Both the position numbers and the translations under genes were made by a program. Positions 58,016-64,000 of a stretch of 64,000 bases of DNA are shown here, in pieces. The stretch spans positions 497,501 to 561,500 of the forward strand of contig JAUPFP010000035.1 of the NCBI GenBank assembly GCA_036925085.1. Direction: 5' to 3'. The DNA comes from Brachycybe producta (lineage: Eukaryota; Arthropoda; Diplopoda; Playtdesmida; Andrognathidae). The notes beneath the pieces are model-generated. The model worked only from the letters and a program-made list of their open reading frames with translations, was not told the DNA's origin and did not search any database. Position 1 is the first letter of the stretch, and each line of letters begins with the position of its first letter.

Positions 58016-58189
58016 GAAAAAAAAAGTTGGTTATTTGATATATGAAAGCATATATTAAAGCAATGGAGGTCTATAGGGTTCCTTGAATCCCTTGTTTATA
58101 TTTGAAAGAGAAAATGAGCGTTTCATTTTTTCTGGTGTGCGCATGTGCGTCGTTTGTTCCTTTTTTATTCCTTTCATTTCAATTTCAGT

Positions 58190-58310
58190 TTCCCTCTCTC
58201 CCTTTTTCCCCCTCCACGTTTCTCTCTCTCTCTCTCCCCCCTACACTTTCCAACCTTTCCCCCCCCTACACTTTCCAACCTTTCCCCCCCCCCTCTCCAA
58301 TTTAATATCA
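58190..58310. repeat. Polypyrimidine tract with 2x tandem unit
   Basis: C/T-rich on the plus strand for over 100 bases. Inside is a tandem pair of CCTACACTTTCCAACCTTTC plus C runs. Potential triplex (H-DNA) sequence. Frames read through it are low-complexity artefacts. Confidence 0.75.
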
Positions 58311-58496
58311 TTGGTTTCTTGGTTGGGAAGAGTGCAACATATAGTTGACCTTGAGAAAAGCGGTTCATTTATTCATTTAAATTTATATAAATTTTGACGT
58401 GGTTCAAGGTTTTTGTCCTTGTTTGTACAGCGTACTCAAAGAGAGAAAGAAGTAAACATCGAAGGATAGACAGGGCTTAATATATACTGTATATAA

Positions 58497-58560
58497 CTAG
58501 AAGCATGCCTGTCATAAGACGGGGATTTTGGAATAGGGGGAAACCTATACGAATAGGGGA
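58497..58560 (-). mobile_element. Helitron-like 3' end
   Basis: On the minus strand CCCGTCTTATGACAGG (one mismatch in the stem), a 7-base spacer, CTAG, then T. An A|TCCCCTATTCG about 64 bp upstream could be the 5' end, but that may be chance. Confidence 0.35.
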
Positions 58561-59933
58561 TGTTGCCCGGCCTAGGACGTTAACGTTTTAAATAAATACA
58601 TGTTTAGAATTTTAGATATTATGTAACAGATGTGCATTATACCACCATCTTGTGGTGAAAGGTTATAGTAGTTACCACTGACACAACGACAGAGGGTTAG
58701 ACGTCAGAGCGTTAGAGCCGTTGCAAACGCTCTAGCGGCGTAAAGGTATAACGGTTACCACGGACACAACGTCAGAGGGTTGCAGATGGTTAGACAGACA
58801 GAGAGAGAGAGACGGACAGATGTGGGTGCTTATAATAATTATTTTTATTTTTAACTAACTGGAAGTAAAGAAACTTTTCAAACTTGAATAAAATGTTGAT
58901 TTTCGAAAACGTCGGCAACAAAGCTTTTGCTAAATTTTATTACTATTCTAGTTTGCAACGTTTTTAATTTTCTCGTGTTGTTCCTCCATAAACTTCACTT
59001 TTGTCCAAACCTCCTTATACATTGATGCTAGTGTTTGGTGTATAAGCGGTATATCTGCTCTGGTGGTGTCTTTATTTAGAATTTTAACATACAAATAAAT
59101 ATGTCAACGTGATGGCTATAATATTGAAGTTGTAACTATGAGTACGGCAGTTGTTTTTGTTTTTTCAATTGTAAATCTTTCCTTCTCTGAACTTGCACTG
59201 AATACTAAATGAAACAGCGGGATATCCGCCAACAAAAAAGTATAAAAAAAAATTTACATTTTCTTTTTCTATTATATGACCGAATAATCCTTGACTCACC
59301 TGGTCACATAGATATTTTGTATATTTATATACGGTGGTGCTCACACTTAACAAGTCGTACAGAGATATTCTATTACTGATGATGATGATTGCTTTTTATG
59401 ACCAGGTGTTCTTAATCAAATGTTTGTTCTAAAACATGCATTTGTGGCTTAGATGTTTTTTTTCTTCTTCTCACAAGTAATAAATTTAAAATTGCATTTT
59501 ACATTCACCTTGACTACACTGAAGGAATATTTTTTTGTATTTTATATTTCACAGCTTTTGATTTCTATTAGGGTCTTGCATAGAGGTTAAGGGCCGTATT
59601 AATAGGGGCTTTGCTCTTGAGTGAGCAAAAATGTTTGGAGTGGCTTATGGATTTTTTTCTTCTTGGTTATGCAGTGTAGCGAGCTCTAAATGCGGCATGT
59701 AATGGCTGATTCACGTCATGTTTAAAGGTATAGTAGCTCTGCGCTGCGCATGTGCAGAATGCATTTTGCTACTGTATATCCAGTTGAGAAAAAATCAGGA
59801 GAGAATACGTTTTAGAGTGTGCATGAGTTCAATCAAGTTTTTAACAAAGTGAATCTACGTAGAAGCAGCACATCACAGCATTAAAGGTGGATTCTCGTGC
59901 GTGCTGTGTTTGGTTCCGCCATGAGAAGTGTGC

Positions 59934-60523
59934 TTTAAAGAGACCATATTACCTCAGAAATTTCTTTTCAAAATATTGTCAAGACTTACCCAACGATTGT
60001 TAAAACAATTTTTAAATTTTAAAATAAGTCATTAAAACCATAAAAAAAACTTGTAAATGAAGTGACTTTTCCTGAGTCACCAAACGACGCCATTTTAAAT
60101 TTCCAAAAACGAAAGTCTCCCCCACCCATTTTTGTGGTAAAGGTTGTCATCTCACATTCCCAGAATCCCCCTTAATGAAATATAGGTATTCCCTATTCCT
60201 ATTCATCTCAATACAACCTTCCATGTGGGGGAATAATTCAAATATTAAATCCATAGTACTTTGAAATGAAAGTAATGTGAGCTGGTGATCGCAACACATC
60301 AGAATTCGAGTAGAGGAGTAGACTTTGGATGGTTTTGTTGCCGATGTCTGTTGTTTGGTGACGCATCTATCTGATAAAGTTCATTTACTTGAAGTCAACT
60401 GATTTTTAATTTTTTAAATTATATTAATCACTTATTTTAAATTTAAAAATCGTTTTGGTAATCGTTGAATAATTCTTGACAATATTTTGACAAGAAATTT
60501 CTGGAGGTAATTGGTCTCTTTAA
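59934..60523. repeat. MITE/fold-back, ~590 bp
   Basis: Ends TTTAAAGAGACCATATTACC and GGTAATTGGTCTCTTTAA, with arms of about 160 bp pairing through CAAAATATTGTCAAG, AACGATT, and TCACCAAACGAC. The TTAA at each end could be a piggyBac-type duplication, but this is not proven. Confidence 0.7.
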
Positions 60524-61142
60524 GAGATCACGAGACCACGTGATCGACATTTCCCCACCACAGCTCCAAGGAAAGTTGTTTTCAAGTTTTATTTTGCTTT
60601 GCACTGCACTCCCCTGCAAGGTAAAAAAAAAATGGTTGCCTGTCGAGACAGATCGGAGCTGTGTGTCAGTTTGTGGGGAACAGTTGAAAGCTGCCGACCG
60701 ACTCCTAACATGAAAATGCACACACAATGAGTTGTGCCCTATATTGTTAGGCCCTATATTGGTTTTTGGTTGGTAATTAAGAATTATTGTAATTTACTCG
60801 TATTATAATAACTTCTGAAAGGGTTTTTCTTTACAAAGGCTTTTCGAAGGTTTTCGAATTTGAAGTTCTGAAAAACAAAACTATTATGTTTTGTACGTTC
60901 ATTCTTTATACATTTGCTATTCCTTATTTTCTCCAATTTTACTTAATGTTTTTTTGTTGGTGGGAACGGATTTTTTTTTATTAACTTTCTGAAAGAATAG
61001 AATTGCTTTCATCCTGTGTATATCTCAAGTCTAGATCCTGAGACAAAGGCTTCTTCATTTTTTTTTTTCATTAAAGATCGGAGGTCACAGCTGGGTTCAT
61101 TACGTTAATCATAATTCACTTTTTTCAACAAATTTCAAAATT

Positions 61143-61330
61143 ACACGAGGGTCACTCAGAAAGTTTTGAACTAAATTTGTTTATCAGACCCGAAAATGAT
61201 TTGTAGGTGAAGGAAAATAGAAACAAAAATAAAAAATCATAATTACTGAAAATTGATTATTAAAAGTGATTCCATAAACACATTTACTTGCATCTATGCA
61301 CATGTTTTGGCCAAGCCTATGTTTGCTCAC
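61143..61330 (-). mobile_element. Possible mariner end fragment
   Basis: ACGAGGGTCACTCAGAAAGT at 61143 resembles mariner terminal repeats. The minus strand upstream reads MCIDASKCVYGI, similar to the C-terminal W..CI...G.YF segment of mariner transposases. No second end was found. A weak call. Confidence 0.3.
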
Positions 61331-61509
61331 AGATACTGGGAAAGGAGCGCTTGCCCTCTTTCAAAAGCCAAATTTCTTGTTTTTTTTAAATAAAATGGAA
61401 TGTGTGAGCCACTGTTCGTTCAACGTGCTAATAGCACGTAGCACCTCACGTAGATGATGCTTGTTGTTAATAATGGATGTGACTATTCTTACATCAAATT
61501 TCAGCGCTT

Positions 61510-61925
61510 TCTAACTATAGTTCACTCTTCATGATAGCAACTGCTTACATGTCTTGAAGTAACGTGATAGTTCTGTTCATGACAGTGATGTTTGACAGCA
61601 CAAAACAAACCAGCAGTTAAAAAATGTGTTTGAGTCAACAACAACGTTGCTTCTCCTTCCAAAAGCCAGATTTTTCTACAAAGTGAATATTTCCCTGCAA
61701 GTGGTCACTCGACAATTGCTACTATTGCGGCAGTTTTGTATGCACGGTGATAGTAGTCACGATAGTTACTGACTTATTATCACTGTTGCAATAGTACTAT
61801 CAACTATCTAGTCAAACGAGATAGTGTGAGAGTGCTATCGCAACAGTGCGATAGTGACTATCATGTGGTCTTCACGATGATAGTTCTCGCAATAGTTGCT
61901 GTCTCGACAGCAACTATCGTGAAAA
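61510..61925. repeat. MITE rich in ATAGTT motifs, copy 2
   Basis: Reverse complement is co-linear with 32395-32765: TTTGACTAGATAGTTGATAGT, then GTCGAGTGACC-like, ACAGAACTATCACGTTACTTC and GTAAGCAGTTG. Several insertions are present relative to copy 1. Confidence 0.65.
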
Positions 61926-63189
61926 AAATGTGGCCGAACTTTCTTTGTGGCCCTTGTATAATAAGTTTTCAGAAGTTACTTCAACTTGACCATGGATGTA
62001 ATAAGTAAAATTATGAAGAAAAAAAAAGGGTTGGCCAACTTCACGATGTGTTTAAAGTATTTTACCATAGGCCCACTTGTAACTTTTCGGGTGGTTTTAT
62101 GCTGCATACTCTTATTATGTAACGAGGTATGATTACCGATTACCAATTACAATTTACAGTAAAAATGATTTACTATTCAGTGATTTACAATTTTTTTTTT
62201 CTCCACCCTTTACTTGATGATATACCTTATTTTTTTAAAAAACGGTTTCATAAACAATTTAGGTTACTGTGCCATCATTAGGTGCGCATGCCTCTGGTAA
62301 AAATGAAAATTGATAGTTAATTTTGTACGATAGTTGTTTTCGTTGTTGTGTAAGGTTATGAGAAAGGCAAATTTCGTTTGTGGGAGTCTGAAAACAATAG
62401 AATGGTGATGGCAGCCTATAATTAATTATTTTAGTTTGTACGTTTTTTTTTTGGTCAGACAAAAAATGTGTAAGTTTTAAGAAAAAAAGGAATCTTCTCT
62501 TATTTCTTATAATCAGAACTTCCGGCTTATCTAACAATTTTAAAACCTAAAGGGAAAAAAAAAAATCAGATTTTACTTTTATGCTAACACCTTCTATAAC
62601 GTTCACTTTTTATTATTTATTGTTATTGTTGTTTTTTGCTTTTTCGTAAGCATGTGTATAGCTTGGACCTCACTTGAACTTTGAACTACTATTTTAAATG
62701 TAATTTTAGAACATTTTATTTTATGGGGCAGTTTTTGTTGATGAAAAGCCAAAATTAGTGATGGATTTAGGTTGAATTTTAAAAGAAATTATAATTGCAA
62801 TTTGCTAGAAGGAATGAAAGACTTCAGAAGTTAACAGTAATTAACAATTTTCTTTTTTGCAATTTGAATAAAAGATTTCTGCAGTGCCTTGGGTTGAATA
62901 TATAAAGTTAAGCAAATGCTATTACTTTTGAAACTGTAGAAAATGCAGAAATTTCGTTTGAATCACAAAATATTAGCAAAAGGGTATTACAACAACAACA
63001 ACAAACAACTATCTTTCACGTAATGCTAGATTTACTATTAAAAAATGATAATTGTATTCTTGCATGAATAAAACCAAGTAAATGCCTTGCTTTTGTAGTA
63101 GGTTTAATATCTCAATGTAAGATGAATGATAATTATTAATTAAGCAGCCATGGATATACCTGTACTTTACAGCAAAGTATAGTCACCAC
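61926..63189. other. Nothing recognised
   Basis: AT-rich sequence with a short (CAA)n run near 62990-63007. No gene or repeat pair was seen. Confidence 0.4.
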
Positions 63190-63469
63190 CGGTGGCGTAG
63201 CCAAGGGGGGATCCATGTGTCTGGACCCCCCACCCCACCCCCTCACTTCCCAAAATTCTATCTACCAGGCATAGACGTTCTGCAAGCCACTTTTGCATGT
63301 CGCAGTGTGCCACCTTTTAGCAGACATTGCATCATTTGATTTCATATGATGCATATATTCTAGGCGACGCAGCGCGGCACTGTTACGCCATAGTGGGCAA
63401 CTAGCTTTATTCTGAAGAAAGATTTTTGGACCCCCCTCCAATGACAAAAATATCCTGGCTACGCCACTG
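63190..63469. mobile_element. hAT-type MITE, GTGGCGTAGCC ends, 280 bp
   Basis: Ends CGGTGGCGTAGCCAAGG and CCTGGCTACGCCACTG, a terminal sequence common in animal hAT MITEs. Flanks GTCACCAC and GTCGCTAC match at 6 of 8. A lone related end (AGTGGCGTAACTAG) is near 47030. Confidence 0.75.
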
Positions 63470-63477
63470 GTCGCTAC

Positions 63478-64000
63478 ACTATAACTTCATGCTTTTGACA
63501 TCGAAGGCATTGACAAGGCAGCAAGGCTTTTGCAATTTTGGCTAATAGAAAATGGGTAATAACAAAAGTTCTCAAGAAACTGTTTGTTTTAGTCTGTTGA
63601 GCTGGTTTGCTATCATCCATTTTTATCACACCTTTATTATATAATAACCAAAAGTTGCAAATATTTTTAAGAAACTACATAAAGGAAATAAAACAGTTTT
63701 ATTTTCCTCGTAAAACAATGTGTTTGTTTACAAAATACAAGTAAAAACGAAACAATTTTTGTTTTGTTGTGATTTGTGTTTATAATTTTAAATTATTATT
63801 TGCTTTTGTTGTCTTTGTTGATAAAAATAAAACACAATGCAACAATTTTTTGCGGGGTTTTTTTTTTTGTTTCTACATTGTTAATATTAAGACAAACGAC
63901 ACTCAAAAAATGTATTTGCAGTACTTTTGAGATTAATATTAATACCGTTATAATATATATGAAAAGCACGTATATTATGTCTACAGTTTCATTTTTTTAA
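63478..64000. other. Nothing recognised
   Basis: AT-rich sequence to the window edge. The open frame that reaches the edge at 63776-64000 is hydrophobic and low in complexity and is not supported as a gene. Confidence 0.4.

Larger units (their letters stand above)
54940..64000 (+). other. CLASP intron running off the window, no exon recognised
   Basis: No segment after 54939 could be read as the next CLASP exon (phase 1 start, expected Ser/Pro/Arg-rich). The space holds the repeats listed below. The intron is therefore at least 9 kb, or contains a short low-complexity exon that was missed. Confidence 0.5.

Noticed and set aside
57754-58058. Long overlapping open frames (60-86 codons) on both strands with Cys/Met/His/Arg repeats
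   Set aside because: They come from the alternating purine-pyrimidine minisatellite, in which stop codons cannot form. There is no start context and no family.
58083-58397. Three overlapping Ser/Pro/Leu-rich open frames
   Set aside because: They are translations of a polypyrimidine tract and are low complexity in every frame.

Overview
The window is invertebrate animal nuclear DNA. It is AT-rich, its genes are split by spliceosomal introns (GT...AG, from about 60 bases to 18 kb), and the intergenic and intronic space is packed with short inverted-repeat elements. The three host genes are ordinary bilaterian/eumetazoan housekeeping genes whose proteins align closely with vertebrate counterparts. 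Nothing seen fixes the phylum.

Layout. 1-5.5 kb is non-coding with several miniature inverted-repeat elements (MITEs). 5506-7586 (minus) is a complete nine-exon HDAC8 deacetylase gene. About 8.65-17.05 kb (plus) is an A20/AN1 zinc-finger gene of the ZFAND5/6 type, with a non-coding first exon, a 5-kb first intron and four coding exons; perfect TGACGTCA sites are clustered in its promoter and introns. 17.05-24.4 kb is intergenic and carries a 5'-truncated LINE (21184-22200) and a 1.3-kb fold-back structure built from ~194-bp tandem units (22441-23745). About 24.4 kb onward (plus) is the 5' part of a CLASP gene: a non-coding exon, then eight coding exons (28294-54939) that encode the N-terminal TOG domain. 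The gene runs off the right edge; intron 1 of the coding part alone is 18.3 kb.

The three genes are not functionally linked. They act in deacetylation of chromatin/cohesin (HDAC8), ubiquitin/proteasome biology (ZFAND5/6) and microtubule plus ends (CLASP). HDAC8 and ZFAND are head to head with about 1.3 kb between them. All three 5' regions carry a YY1-like ATGGCG or CGCCAT element.

The rest is a record of transposition. It includes a 913-bp hAT remnant that still carries the transposase C-terminus and is itself interrupted by a 206-bp MITE with a clean 9-bp target duplication; a Tc1-like transposase tail inserted in a decayed LINE; three Helitron-like 3' ends (hairpin + CTAG|T); at least two dozen MITEs or fold-backs; a ~800-bp TG...CA-bounded fossil element; and a ~30-bp minisatellite that is almost pure alternating purine-pyrimidine. 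No CRISPR, rRNA or convincing tRNA gene was seen. All identities rest on reading the sequence; no database search was run.
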